Below, piece by piece: positions 1 to 12,440 of a stretch of 64,000 bases of DNA. The first letter of the stretch is position 1; each line of letters begins with the position of its first letter. The stretch comes from Trichoplusia ni. Its lineage: Eukaryota > Arthropoda > Insecta > Lepidoptera > Noctuidae. The notes below the pieces were generated by a model. That model made no database searches. It was not told the origin of the DNA and was given only the letters and a program-made list of their open reading frames with translations. Where the stretch lies: contig NC_039481.1 of NCBI RefSeq assembly GCF_003590095.1, positions 14,725,895 through 14,789,894 of the forward strand. The letters run 5' to 3'. Made by a program: the position numbers and the translations under genes.

Positions 1-2708
1 TTCTTGATTCCAGATAGTTCTCCCTTGAATTTTATTGCTGCTTGGACTAGCCTATAAAGCGTTGTCTTTATAGAGCCTAGAGTAAAACGGAGATTTGGTT
101 TGCTTAAGTTAGGTAGGGCTTTACCTCTCGTTGGTACCTTTTCACTCTATCCTCATGGACATCTTCACATGGGAGGAAGTGGGTAAAGTCACGCTTTGGG
201 CGGTGACGTGCAATGCGTTGCAGTTCAATCTTTAAATGGGACCGTAAAAGTATTTTCCTGCCACTTAAAATTTGAACCTATAGTATAAGTAGGTTGGTAC
301 ACCACACAATTATATTTTTCTGAAATCCATTACGAGCGGGCCGATCATCACTTTTCGGCTTTATCTTGAATTATTTGCCACCCCTATATATTGGAATAGT
401 ACTCAAATTTAAAATGAGAATAAAAATTATAATCAAAGAATAAAAACTAAGATCAATAGAACAGTAACGATACAATTCGTAGCATTATGATGATTTGGAT
501 TATTAAGCTGCACAAAGGCTGGGAACAAAGGCAGGCGTACTATTGTCGCAGGCCGATGGAACATTTTAATGATGCCACCATGCCCCACTGAGCTCCGCGC
601 ACCGAATGTATTATAGGAAAATCTAAAATACTCGTTATATGTGTTTAAAAGGCTTTAGTAGTATTTGAGTAAATATACATGTTTTTTACTGCTTATGATA
701 CTCTCTTTAATAACCTTAGAAATGAATTGTAACTGTATTTTTTTAAACACTTTGAGAAGTTTTTGGCGTCTTTGGTGATGGCCAAAATTGTTAAAAGCAT
801 ACACCTTTTAATTTTAAAAAAAATGCTTTGATAAAAAAAAAATGTTTTTTAACGGATTTTAATTTAAAATTAATAGACTAATAATAATAGTATGGGGTAG
901 TTCATTTTGAATAATTATAAAAATACTGAAAATGATAAACTTAACTTTCTTAGTTCATTTTTAATTTCGTCCAAAAAGTTTACATAGCTTTAACACAAAA
1001 CAAAACAGTTCTACAGGGCACGTATACAAAAAAGTTGTGAACGAAAACTTCAAATCTCCTTTCATTGGTAAATGAGTCGAGTTTCTGCATTGTTCGAATG
1101 TCTCGTGAACTGTCGAGACTTTTCTGACATCGACAAGCAAGTCGTTCGTAATTAAGGAGTTGTTGGATTACCGAGTAGCTGTAAGCCATTGTGAGAAGAG
1201 AAGAAAGGTTTTAGATGATGGACGATTGAATGGTGATCCGGAAGATTGAAATAATAAATGAATGACTATTAGAAAGAACTGGATTAAAAGTTTGATCTTA
1301 ATGTTTTGTTGGAAACCATTTATTAGAACCATTGATGTGTTTAAAAAAGGTTTGATAAAAATTGTGTCTGGCTTCAAACAAAACTAAGTGCCTTTAGTAA
1401 AGGTTAATAAAAATAATGACAATAATAATTTCATCCAAATTGAAAAAGATACGTCTGGTCGCTGCTCCTTAAGTATTTCAGAACACCTTTAAATCTGCTC
1501 TACTTTAGTTTCTTTCGTTTTAGTTTTCAACTATAATAATATGAAAATTATCTGTCACACAATATGGTCAATATGATAAAAGTTAATTCTGCACGTGCAA
1601 CATGATACCATACGCAGTTCATAAATGATATAATAGAACCTGATTTGAGAAAGAAACCTTACACGATGATTGAAAAGCTATATCCCATTCATCTTCCCGG
1701 CATAAATAGTTTGATTACACAGTCTACTCTAGATGAACTACTTTGCATGGTTACGACATTCATGGCCTCCTTTGCAAAACTTTGCGGAGACGTTTTGCAA
1801 ACCAAATCAAATGTAAAAAAAAATACATTTTCGTGTTTCTCCAAAGTTGGAGTTATATCTCCTAAAGTTAAGTATAAATATTCTCTTCATTCTAGCTGAA
1901 TAGAGTTTCAAGGGATGAATAGGTTTTTTTGGTTGGCTCGAATCCAATTGAATAGAATATAATATTCTTAATTAAACATCACATAATTACAGGGTTCGAT
2001 AAATAATAATACGTAAAAGGTGCCACAACTAGCGTTTGCTTACAGAAAAATGCGTATACACAATAATTTTATTAAATGCTTGAGAGAATCTTTCTAATAT
2101 AATTTCTTATGTCTCGTAATACCTCCAAATCTTTATGCGCACTTACTTTGAGATGTGGTGGTGTGGCTACTGGATAATTAATCTTTCTTCATGATGGTAG
2201 TTTCAGAACGTCACAGGGAAAGCTCGGAAAATTGAGGAATCGAAGAGGATAGTTAAAGCACGTAAATGGCATCGAAAGGTTACCATTCAGTTTAAATGCT
2301 GTACTTTGCATTGTGGAAGTCATTCAAGGGATTGTTTTGAGGCAAACTGGTGCAGTTTGATTTGCCAGAATCAACGAAACCAATGGCATAATTTCAAGTA
2401 AAGATGATCTTTAAATGTAAGCTTGCTGCAAAGCAAGCAGTACAGCAGTTTGAGTAAACCTCAAAAATAAATAAATTCATAGTTTCAAGTAATATATCAT
2501 AAGCATAAGACATTGATATTTTTAAACTAAAGTAAGAACCAGTCAATTCGTCAGATTATTAATTTCTTAAAAAAGGTCCCAGTTGGGTGCCAAAACAAAT
2601 GATAAATATAAACGCTTTCGAAATTCAACAAACATAGGTATTTATTCATTTATAAACATAAGACTGTCGTTTCAATGTCGAAGGTTATTCAAATAATCGC
2701 ATTCTCCT
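1..2708. other. AT-rich non-coding stretch, no gene seen
   Basis: Open frames here are short (at most about 85 codons), on both strands, with AT-driven composition and no family resemblance, so I read them as chance. Poly-A and poly-T tracts are common around 820-850. No splice-bounded exon, tRNA or recognisable repeat was identified. It is probably intergenic or part of a long intron. Confidence 0.6.
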
Positions 2709-2763
2709 AATTTCTATGGGATGACGTCATCGCACACAAAGCTATGCGTCCCGCATAGAAATT
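2709..2763. repeat. Short inverted-repeat element with a central TGACGTCA
   Basis: The left arm AATTTCTATGGG (2709-2720) is matched by the reverse complement of the right arm GCATAGAAATT (2753-2763), with 'gacg' and 'cgtc' continuing the pairing further in. The perfect palindrome TGACGTCA lies at 2722-2729. The layout suggests a very small MITE or hairpin relic. The 14 bases TGACGTCATCGCAC recur at 5617 without the flanking arms, which suggests this block has been copied. Confidence 0.5.
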
Positions 2764-3550
2764 CTATTGGAGAGCCGACAATAGGCATATCTGGATGCGT
2801 CGGTAGTTATATTGACTTACTCTGAAGACTTATAGGGCAACAGATAGACAATACGTAACCCATTCGGCGTCACTCAATTATGAACCCTCACATTTGTGCG
2901 ATAAAGTGTAAAATTGATTGCATGTTTTGTTTTCATTACTGAGTCGTCTTAAGATACAATGTGAGGCAATTGATTGTAGTTATATTCAATAAAAAATACC
3001 TACTATTTTTAAAACGATGAAATAATAAATTGAACATTGAATAAATTTAACTACGGTCTCAGGTTTAAATAATCCGTATTTCGTACCGAAAATCTCCTTT
3101 ATATGACAAATATTGTACTAAACTATTTTAAGACGACATAAAATAATCGTTAACGATATCTAAAAGTCTTTAAAGGTTAGTTAACATTGAAAGTTATGGA
3201 TAAAATGGGAAAATAATATTTTTGATACCTTATTTATTGGTGCAAACGATCCTAAGTATCCTTAATGTTCAAACGATTGGAATTCTCTCCCTCTGCATTT
3301 TTTCACACTAAAGACCTTGGTATATGTCAAGGTCGACTTCTGAAGGACACCAAACATAAAAAGCTTTAAGGCTTTTCCCTCAGGCACTTTTAAAGAAGTA
3401 AAGGCATGCAGACAACTTACATAGGTTACTGAGGAGCCCGTGGTTAAGCTATTTATTGATACGGTCCGTGAATGGGTGACCATTTAAGAGTTCCGCCCTG
3501 TTTTGGAAGGCACGTTAAATTATGGGTCTCGACTGCTATTTTTACACCTT

Positions 3551-3700
3551 AGTCAGTCGTTACGGGTAGTTAGAAGCTAGAAAGTCTGACAGCCAGTCGC
3601 CCAAGTAGGTTGTAGAGGTCAGATAGGCAGTACGTAGCTGCATCCAGTTAGACTGCAAGAAATCTCCATCATAGTTGGGGAAAGGCTAGGATGATGATGA
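3551..3700 (+). repeat. Diverged lepidopteran interspersed repeat, plus orientation
   Basis: The block holds 'gtcagataggcagt' followed by 'ctgcatccagttagactgcaag' (seen in part) and ends in 'agttggggaaaggctagg' plus a short (ATG) run. I recognise this arrangement as the 3' part of a repeat that is very common in Lepidoptera. The ATG-run tail suggests retrotransposition. Relatives in this window lie at 44104-44260 and 54321-54460 (both minus), and a small fragment 'cagataggcggtcgctcc' is near 34160. The family name is not certain. Confidence 0.6.
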
Positions 3701-4055
3701 GACAAGTTAGATTACATATCTCGAAGTGCTAACGCTGAACATACTCCTCATATTTATTGAACCGATCGACATATGGAAAGGAACACTATCCGAATATACT
3801 TCAGCGATCCGAACCGATGTAATGCTAGTAAAAATGTAATATGTATGTGTAAATGTTATGGTTAGGTTGACAGCATCGACACTCAGTGTTTAGTTTTTTT
3901 AAAGCACCAATTATCAATCAACAATGTATAATTGCTATAGATTGTATAAATGAATTTGTAAGTACTTTTTTTTGAGACTGGTTTTCAGGTATACGGGATA
4001 CGAAAAAGATTCGTGTACGATAATATTTTATATCATAAGAGGTTTTTTGGCAAAA

Positions 4056-4312
4056 TCTATACTAATATATAAAGCTGAAGAGTTTGTTTGTTTGTTTGTT
4101 TGAACGCGCTAATGTCAGGAACTAGTGGTAAAAAATGAAAAAATATTTTTGTGTTGAATAGGCCATTAATCGAGGAAGACTTTAGGCTATAAACCATTAC
4201 GCTGCGACTAATAGAAGCGAAGATACAATGGAAAATGTGAAAAAAACAGGGCAGGTATAAATCATAACTTATATCGTCTACCCACGGGGACGAAGTCGCG
4301 GGCAACAGCTAG
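4056..4312 (+). mobile_element. Non-autonomous Helitron-like element, family 1
   Basis: The element starts TCTATACTAATATATAAAGC after an A and ends CAACAGCTAG before a T, fitting the Helitron rules of a 5' TC, a 3' CTRR and insertion between A and T. A short GC-rich hairpin (roughly CG-GAC-gaa-GTC-GCG) sits about 10 bases before the CTAG end. A (GTTT)n run follows the 5' end. There is no coding capacity, so it would depend on an autonomous Helitron elsewhere. Close copies lie at 24915, 38865 and 45016, with a worn copy at 59657. It resembles what I recall of the lepidopteran 'Lep1' type, but I have not aligned it. Confidence 0.8.
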
Positions 4313-6175
4313 TTATAAATATGTGTTCTCAATCACAGTCAAAACACTTCTTTTAAGTGGGCCCTTTTCAAGAACTTTAGAATCTAGACTGTTAAAACTA
4401 GTTAAGTAGTTCCAAACGTTTGCGATAGGTTTTAAGATACATCTCATCACATTATTTGTAGTATCTAAGACAAAGTCTTATATTTCCTCACCATAAAGGA
4501 ATTTGAACTCTTTTCATATTCAAATAGGTGCTTATATTCATATGCCACCCTCATCCTTATTACATAGGCACAGTTTCATTGGGTTACGAAGATTTTATAT
4601 ACCTACCTTTACCGTACCATGAGTGCCAACCCTTAATAATTGAATTCCAATATTGTTTCGTATGCTCAGATATTACGGCTCATGTAATTTTCGTAATGAT
4701 AGAGAATGGTGGAATAATTAGCTGTACGTAATGTCATTTGTGATATCACTTTGTCCGTATGCGTCTTATAATTTTATGCCTGTAGGTCACGCCTAAATTA
4801 TGTTTATGTCTATCAAGTACAAAACCCTTGCTAATAAACGAATGAAATTGTAAAAAAGATACAAATTGGTATTGTTTAGGTATAGGTATTGTTTTTATGA
4901 GGGGAGTAAAATCAATAAAATGTTAGATTTTTATAACTTCACAATTGGATATTTTTGCTGCCAGCGAAACGATTCACACTTTTGTGCAAGCATGTACTAA
5001 CGTACATATGTAGTGCGGTTGACGCGGTGCGGCGTCTAGTTCAGACGCGAACATAATTAGATCGCGGGGCTCACAATATAGGTACATGATTACCGCGCCA
5101 CTTTACCTGAGTTTACTCAGCTCCATCTAAAAATATTCATAGATTTTATAAATTTTCTTTGCTTTTAAACTAATATTTACAGGGTGCTTAAAAGCTAATG
5201 TCCTTTAACCTTGATAACATAATTATAAATGAAAAAAGACTATCTACGTCTGTCGCATAAAAGTAGTTTTCACGTTGGTAGTCGAAAATATACTTTTATT
5301 TTCTTTACACTTTTCCACACGCAGTTAAAAAGTCACTGTGTGCAAACATTCTATTGTTTTTTTCATAGCTACATACTTGAGCTTATATAAAATTAAGTTA
5401 AAAACTGCTGATACTCATAATAACACGGTAAATCATATTTTGATAGAAATACAGTCAGGAAATCCCGAAATCACGAAAGTAATTTCAATACTATAGTCTA
5501 AAGTTACGTCATTATATCTCAAAGCCTTAAGCCCAAGACTTGTTATTTTCTTTTATTGTACTACTGTCTATGCAGTAATGTGAACATCTGCATTAATATC
5601 AAATAATCATATGCAGTGACGTCATCGCACTCGAGGGGCGTACGTGGTCAGCTGTTGTCCTGTTTGCCCTTAATAGCAACACAGACGAAGTATTACAAAT
5701 ATTATTTATAAGTCACTGGCGAATTGGTACCGCCAGACACAAATGAGTAATTAATTATTTGGAATATAGAAAACTATTTATAAAACAATCGCGAGAATAA
5801 AAAATCCAGGCAGACTATAGGTATTTCTTAACCAATGCATTTTTTTTTAAAGATGGGTTACAATAGTGAAAATTTTCCCCCAAGTGTTTTTACATCCTCT
5901 CTTTTCTTGTTTGTCGTTCCGGTTGGATCTTTGCATCTTAATTTTGAGGCACTTCCCGGTAATCTAACAGGCTTTCAGGGTAGCTTACAACCCGATGACA
6001 ATGCAATTTACAACTATAAAAACGGCTGGACCGATTTCAATAAAATTTGAATGGAGTTATATTTAAAGTGGGTTTTTTGATTTTCTAAATCTATTATTCA
6101 ATACAAATAACCCTGGTCCATTTAAATATTATCCTTCAGTAATACTTGGCCTTTATTTCTGGTTCCACAAATAAA
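4313..6175. other. AT-rich non-coding stretch, no gene seen
   Basis: Only short chance reading frames occur, such as small open frames near 4528-4731 and 5835-6050 that have no start context, splice signals or family resemblance. The region has a TGACGTCA palindrome at 5617 and a locally GC-richer patch at 5010-5110 ('gcggttgacgcggtgcggcgtc'-like, read in pieces). Nothing else could be assigned. Confidence 0.55.
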
Positions 6176-6405
6176 GGCCTCCGTGGTCGAGTGGCGTACG
6201 CACCGGTTTCAAGGTGTCGCTAGCTCTAAGGTCCCGGGTTCGATCCCCGGTCGGGTCAATGTAAAAATTCACATTTCTACATTGTCTCGGGTCTGGGTGT
6301 TTGTGGTACCTTCGTTGTATCTGAATTCCATAACACAAGTGCTTTAGCAACTTACTTTGGGTTCAGAACAATGTATGTGATGTTGTCCGCATTTATTTAT
6401 TTATT
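6176..6405 (+). mobile_element. tRNA-derived SINE, apparently full length
   Basis: The 5' head is tRNA-like. The internal RNA polymerase III A box TGGTCGAGTGG is at 6184-6194 and the B box GGTTCGATCCC at 6237-6247. A unique body of about 150 bases follows, then a tail of ATTTATTTATTTATTA. It should be transcribed by Pol III and moved by a LINE's reverse transcriptase. A second copy lies in opposite orientation at 60713-60922 with more than 150 aligned bases by eye. An open frame on its minus strand is a by-product of the repeat, not a gene. Confidence 0.85.
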
Positions 6406-9100
6406 ACTAGGTTATTCAAGTAAAAAATACATAATATTGTAGCACCTATTCACAGGTGCGATACACGTGTACATCCAAGTAATATTAATCTTGATCCAAT
6501 CAACAATCAATCACGGAACATAACAGCCTAATGGACTAAGCACTAATATGTTTAGCTGTAATTAGACCAAAATGAGGTTGATTATATGGTAATAAATATG
6601 TATGATAGCTTTCATAAAAACTTTCATAAAAACAAGAATAAAATAATGGACTAACTTATGAATTGATGCCTATAATTTCAAATGCATTGTCTCTCATTAG
6701 AGACGATTGTTTTTGTATAAATTTTAAGATAAATTTAGATCGGTGGACTAGTTGTTTAAATCTTTTTAAATCTACTTAATAAAGGAGGTTCTTAACTTGT
6801 CTATATTTTTCCTTCTTTTTGTTACCTCGAACGTCGGACTCGATGAACGGATTTTATTTATTATTTTGAGTGTCAAGTGAAATAGCTATAATTTTGTCCC
6901 ATACAAAGAAGTTGGCTGTACAATTCAGTTATTAAAGAAAATATACACGATCATGGTTTCACATACTCGTATAGTTCTAGAGAAAAGAAGTGGCCGGGTT
7001 ATCAGTTATTAGTTATGTTAATAATCAACTAACTAGTTTTAATGAAAATATTTCATACGAAATGGTGTTTCAATTAAACTATTGCTGATAAATTATGACT
7101 AGTACTAAGCAGTACATACTAGGAGTACAGATATAGGGCAGATGCAAATAAACGATGTTTTAACTATTGTAGGAAGTCGTAAACGAGTTCCCGAAATCAT
7201 GGAATACTCTGAAACGTAGCGCCACGGAATGTATGTTGTAATTTGTGCTAATGTTTTTAGTATATCAAGTTCCTCCTCTATTCAATTCTATTTGTTGGAA
7301 ACAGAGAGAGGATTTTTTATCACGCATTTTTGAACGTTTTATACTCTATATTAAGACACAGATTTGTATGGCTATTGATAAATGATATCCTCTAAAGAAT
7401 TAATAAAAATGCTTATATTGTCAAAGTATTTAATTTCAAGAAATTTTCCACTTATTAAAATCAATAGATTCCAAGAACATGATATTCTGAATTCCGTCCA
7501 ATATTTCCAATTCCCTAATTGGACTTGGGAATCAGAACATTTCCCTACAGTCGTAATTTCTAAAGATTTACATTTTCAGAATTTAATAGAAGTTATTCTG
7601 TCAAAAAAGAGCCTTGAATTTTCATAATACGAACCAGTGGAAATTCTTGGTAGTCATAATCTATATATAAATAAAAAAATTAAACAAACATTATAGAAGC
7701 CATAAAGTTAATCGAAATTTCTTCAAAGAATATTGACCTCTAAAAAACGTTGCTAATAAGATAGAGCTTCCAAAAGATACTTGTTTAGATTAATACAGGA
7801 ATCTGATACCATCAGATACTAGACGACAGTAAATTGTGATGGGAAATTGGAAAAGCCACGAAGATTTATCTGGTCCAAAAGCCAATATCGGTTAGGCCCA
7901 TTAAAGGGGCAAGAATGGACTTTCATCCCATTGTCGTTCGTAAACGCCCGAGTATTTTCACTCGATAAAAAATAAATGACGGGTGAGGGATGCAGAGGAG
8001 AATATTCCGTATTTTTTAAACTTTGCAAAAAATCTTGTAATAAGCTTAAAGTGTTTGTCGAAAATTTCAGGATGTAGGCCTGAGGTAAGATAGTTGCTTT
8101 TGTCAGAGTGAGATAGCGCTACATGATGTAAAGCGACGTCTCTTTTGCGTAACCCAGTATTGTGGTCAGCCTCTAGATGGGACAAATTCTGATTAGTATG
8201 CTCAAACAATTCAAGCTTCAACGCTTTTCGCAACTCCCTCCTCAAAGCGTCAGTCAATTAGTTTTGATCCTTTGGCGGTCTTTGTGTACCAGGTCGTAAT
8301 CGTAGAAGCAATGTGCAGTTCTATTACAGTGCCGTAGTGATTTGTGATTTGACGTATGTTTTTTTATGCACGAGTCGCAGGCTCAATCCCAAACGTAGGC
8401 GGACTTGTGCGGACGTCAGATCAGACATGTCGTTCTTGAGCGTTTGTAAAAAACCGCTGACAAACGGTGAAGGAAAATATAGTTAGGGGTTACAGTAACC
8501 TGCATTACAGTATTTATATTTGACAAGTATTGTTAGTTATATGGTCTATAAAACAGGTGTCATAAAAGATTAGGTTATTGATTGACGAATACCTGGGGAA
8601 CATCTGTCGGCCTAGCTTAAACTGGTTATAAAACTGTAAACAAGAGATAGTTATGTGTAAACAGTAGATAGTATTAAAAAAAAACAAAAAACCGGAATGT
8701 CGTAAGTAATAGACGTAAAATGGGCCGATCTGAAAGGATGATTTTTTTTTTTAAAATGAATAGAATATCCATAGAGAGTAATATAACTCATTCAATATAT
8801 TCTTATCGACTATGCACCATGTAGGTACAATTGGAAAGACTATGTACAATTCGTTTTTACTAACTCCAAATATTACCAAGTATTTAATTCGCAAAATCCT
8901 TCCGTCGTCTCCGCTTTATTCTACATCCTCTGCTCTTAAAAGAACTTGCTGTAAGTAATTAATAAGGAAAGTAAATACTGGATCGCTTTCCAACAGTTTC
9001 CCGTGTAACTAAGTTGATCCCTACTTAACTTTAATTACGAGTTAATCCTCTCTTTGAGATCAATTACGACCGGCCAATGAGAATGTTGCATAGCCTTAGT
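6406..9100. other. AT-rich non-coding stretch, no gene seen
   Basis: The longest frames are a 99-codon one on minus (7958-8257) and an overlapping 69-codon one (7819-8028). They sit in different frames, lack splice signals or recognisable motifs, and the first overlaps a possible repeat fragment ('gatgtaaagcgacgtctctttt' near 8124) that resembles the start of the LTR-like block at 21095. I see no supported gene. Confidence 0.5.
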
Positions 9101-9370
9101 AGAAAACCGGTCAACTGCGAGTTGGAATTGCGACACTGAGGGTTCAACAGTATCACTGAGGGGGAAAACCAAATTATCAAAGAATATTTGGCAACATTTT
9201 TTTTTTTAAGATAGGTATTGGTTGTTATATTGGCAAGATACATCATCTGTGTAAATTAAATCTGTCTAGCTATAGCACAGACAGACTGACAGACAGTCGG
9301 ACAGATCAGTAGAGCGTGATGACTTATGTATAGAGCTCCGTTTTTACCCTATACTTACGGTACCCTAAAT
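9101..9370 (+). repeat. Interspersed repeat of the 'ccggtcaactgcgag' family, plus orientation
   Basis: It begins 'aaaaccggtcaactgcgag' and later shows 'gatacatcatctgtg', 'ctgtctagctat', a run of 'gacagactgacagacag', and ends 'tttttaccctatactta' and 'ggtaccctaaat'. I recognise this order from a repeat found widely in moth genomes (typically ending 'tttttaccctttgggtacggaaccctaa'). Its class is not settled for me. Diverged relatives are at 12309-12440 and 31441-31668 (minus) and 51071-51190 (plus), with scraps near 18985, 20385 and 28545. Confidence 0.65.
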
Positions 9371-10035
9371 AGCTTTAGCCTGGGAAAAATAAATTCGATT
9401 TCCTAAGGGTCGAGCGATCGATGCGTTCTTCTTACTAGTAGTTTTTGCTTATTTTTGCTAAACTATGCAAACCTGTTTTGCGAAGAGAGAATTTACCAAC
9501 GGTATGGAAACATTGAGTGTCAATTCATATTTCTTTATAAAAATGCCATTCTTTTTTCTTAATTCTTTATTGGCCAAATCTTAGTAAATTAACATTAGAC
9601 GTCTGCCTAATGACTCGACTAAACCGGATTCGCAGATTCAGGTTCTGTTTGAAGTTTAAATATTCTCTTGTGCAGCGCTTTCAAAAAACCAAAACACCTT
9701 TACCTATAACCCTATTATCAAAATTATCTAACCTTTGCCTACAACACCAACATCAGATGATCATTCCACGTGATATTTTAAACCGGCTGCCAAAGCTTCA
9801 AAATATTCACGCAGACTAAGACGTGATGAAGATGTATTGAGTACGTAATTAGTAGGTACGTACGTAGAACGCAGGTATCAATCACTTGGTTTACGGAGGA
9901 TACGAGCTATAAATCTCTACGTCTGTAGGTGTTATTTGCGAGAAAAATTGGTTTAATGAGTGACGCGTTTATCCGTCTTACGTAACTGAAACAGATCCGT
10001 GTTATGACGTTTCAAATGTTTGCTGGATCTCGGAG

Positions 10036-10134
10036 TGATGTAGAGTGGCGCCATCTTGCTTTTGCCATTCGCCATTTTAGTTGTTTTTAGTGGTAGTACA
10101 TATTTTTAATCAACGACGCAAAAAATGGGGTTTT
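10036..10134 (+). promoter_or_regulatory. Candidate promoter with a tiny first exon (speculative)
   Basis: The segment contains GGCGCCATCTTG (near 10047) and CGCCATTTTAG (near 10070), both resembling YY1/Pho sites that are often found at insect and vertebrate transcription starts. An ATG at 10125 begins Met-Gly-Phe, and the exon would end at 10134 before a GTAAGT donor starting at 10135, giving phase 1. That matches the donor phase of the two exons at 30485 and 36946, so a third alternative start is conceivable, but so is chance. No downstream exon was found. Confidence 0.25.
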
Positions 10135-10140
10135 GTAAGT

Positions 10141-12308
10141 TTGACGTGTCTGAATAAAAGTGTTTTTTTTTTACGTTAGTCCTTTAACATGTTTGATATA
10201 ATTTAGTTGAACGGGTAATTAGTTGTGGGGGTGAAAGTTTTTATGATCGGAGTTTTTTTTTTAATTTATTGTTCTTTAAACATTAGTAAAGACGAGAGAG
10301 AAAAAGATTATAGTATAAACTAGTCTCTGAACAGAAAACTTTTGAAGCAGGACTTTTCCGTCTTTAAAAGAGACAATACTCTAAATTGTACATAGTGCTA
10401 ACTCCCTTCCACAGCGGAATTATTTCTACATAATACTGTTTGATCCATTATTTATAATTAATTACGAACTATTGGAAGTAACACTTATTATTTGTTAGAC
10501 AACGAAAAATAACATTATTTAATTTAAGATTTTCGAACTCTCTCTTCAGATCCTTCATAAACACTTAACCAAAATGAAAATAGATATCTTACGCGTTCCC
10601 ACTTATCAACGAAGTACAATGTTTATAAACACTACAATAATATCCTGTTTCCCTTCTCTAAATAAATTGTCAAAACAATGTTAATTAATCCCGAAACTCG
10701 ATAACTGCGAAACTGTGTTATGTCAATCTTTGTCAATAAGAACCGTTGCTAAGACCAATTTGATTATAGCCTTTGGGTAAATGAGGGCATTATTTATTTG
10801 TGAAACCCTCTGTGGAGGAGGAAATAACCATGATTGCATAAGAAATATGATATTTGGTTTTGATATTACAGGATAAATATTTGAAAGTTCTATTTGTTTG
10901 ACTATTCGATTAGCTAGCAGTAGCTGTGGTGGCGAGGAGACATTTTTTCCGCTCTGTTCCTTTCTGTTTCCTCAATATATAAGCGTGCATGTGTCATCTT
11001 AAAGTTGACATAACTTTTTTAATTTTTGCTTCCTACCGATAGTAAAGAAAAAGAAAGAAAATAACTTTTATTACGTGCTTGTGACCCAGAAATACATAAG
11101 GACGAATTGTACAAAATTGAGACATTAAGGTAAGAATATGCGTCGCAAACACGCAATACGGCCGTCGCTCAGCTTGATGCTGCAACCCTGAGAGAGACAG
11201 AGTCACAGCGCTGATTTTCAGCGATAGTCTGATCTGACTATATTGTATTCCTATGCATACTCATAATAACAGTATGTATTTTCAATTATTTTCCACAGGC
11301 TTCTTCCCCTCCATGACGGAGCGATTTAAGCATTTATGTGATTAAATGAATTTAATTCAAAATAACAAAATTTAATACAATTTACTCAAAAATTCTAATT
11401 TAATTTTCTTTTTTATTTCTTGAATGAAAGCTTGGGCTTCTAAGAGGCCATTTGGTTAAGTGTTCAGTGGCTTTTAAGGCACTCGTCTTGCCTCGAGTAC
11501 TACTCACCGTGTTTCAGCGGTTTGGGGTTGACTGGATTTTAATTCTCATTTATAGAAAGGGTTTTATTATGTAAGATTTGTTAGAGGTGGAATTTGTATT
11601 CTTGGTTTCATCTTATTTTGTATGTACGTTGGGTAGTTGTTTATTTCTTCATATTTTTTCATGCCGAAAGTAAATTCTAAACTTAGCCACCTTAAACTAG
11701 CATTACTTACAACAAAAAGAACGTAATGTATCTTCAACTAATTTGAGCGACTTTTATTTTTTATTTTTAAATGTATCTAATCTTAAAATAAAGACTTCAA
11801 ATCAATAAATACTCTAAGCGGTTAGCAAAATATGATTTCCCATCAAATATTTCAATTCTTCATTTCTGTAAATCACAAAAACGAATCTGCTATAATAGGT
11901 GAAACATCTGCTAAACAAATAGCTTTGCAATATTATGAAGAACTATTTATAGCATCAAAATAAACAGAACCATTCATTGGCAGAAACCGGACGCAAATCT
12001 AAATTGATACCAACAGATCTCTAGCGTTTGATCAAATCGTACATTTTGGTACAATCAAAAGCAAATGAATGGAAATAAACAAAATACCTAGAAAATGGAA
12101 GAAAACAAGTTGTTGGCTGATTGATGATGAATTAATCATTTTGATAAATCGAAGGCGAGACGTGCGGAGCCTCTTACAAGATAAACCAAAGTGATTATTT
12201 AGAGATTTGTCTTAAGATTCATTTTACCTTAAATTTGTTTTTTTCGTTAGTCTGTATTATCATGGCTAGAGGCTGACCTTTTTAAGATACTCTGTGGATA
12301 CAGGATAA
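10141..12308. other. AT-rich non-coding stretch, no gene seen
   Basis: The stretch has no open frame that stands out. A slightly GC-richer patch at 11140-11230 holds 'cgccgtcgctcagc'-like sequence and may be a worn repeat. No RNA gene or clear mobile element was recognised. Confidence 0.5.
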
Positions 12309-12440
12309 AGGCGGGATCCTAATTCTAAGGTTCCGCTGTCTGTTCCTCGAGCACCAGGCTGTATCTCATAAGCCAGATAGATAGATAAACGTTGAAATTT
12401 TCAGGGATGTTGTATCTCTGTATCTGCTTCTATAGCTACC
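12309..12440 (-). repeat. Fragment of the 'ccggtcaactgcgag' repeat family, minus orientation
   Basis: Seen on plus, it runs 'ttccgctgtctgttc', 'accaggctgtatctcataagcc', '(gata)n', then 'gttgaaattttcagggatg'. These are the reverse complement of the distal part of the family also present at 9101-9370. The (GATA)4 tract at about 12374-12389 lies inside it. The proximal part is missing or unrecognisable. Confidence 0.55.

Noticed and set aside
4080..4101. (GTTT)n run as an independent microsatellite
   Set aside because: It is a constant internal feature of Helitron-like family 1.
6153..6350. 65-codon minus-strand frame with an apparent 'PTGDRTRDLRASDTLKPV' signature
   Set aside because: It is the antisense translation of the tRNA-derived SINE head, a well-known source of spurious predicted proteins.
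7958..8257. 99-codon minus-strand open frame
   Set aside because: It has no domain, no splice signals and no start context, and it overlaps sequence resembling the LTR-like block at 21095; probably chance or repeat-derived.
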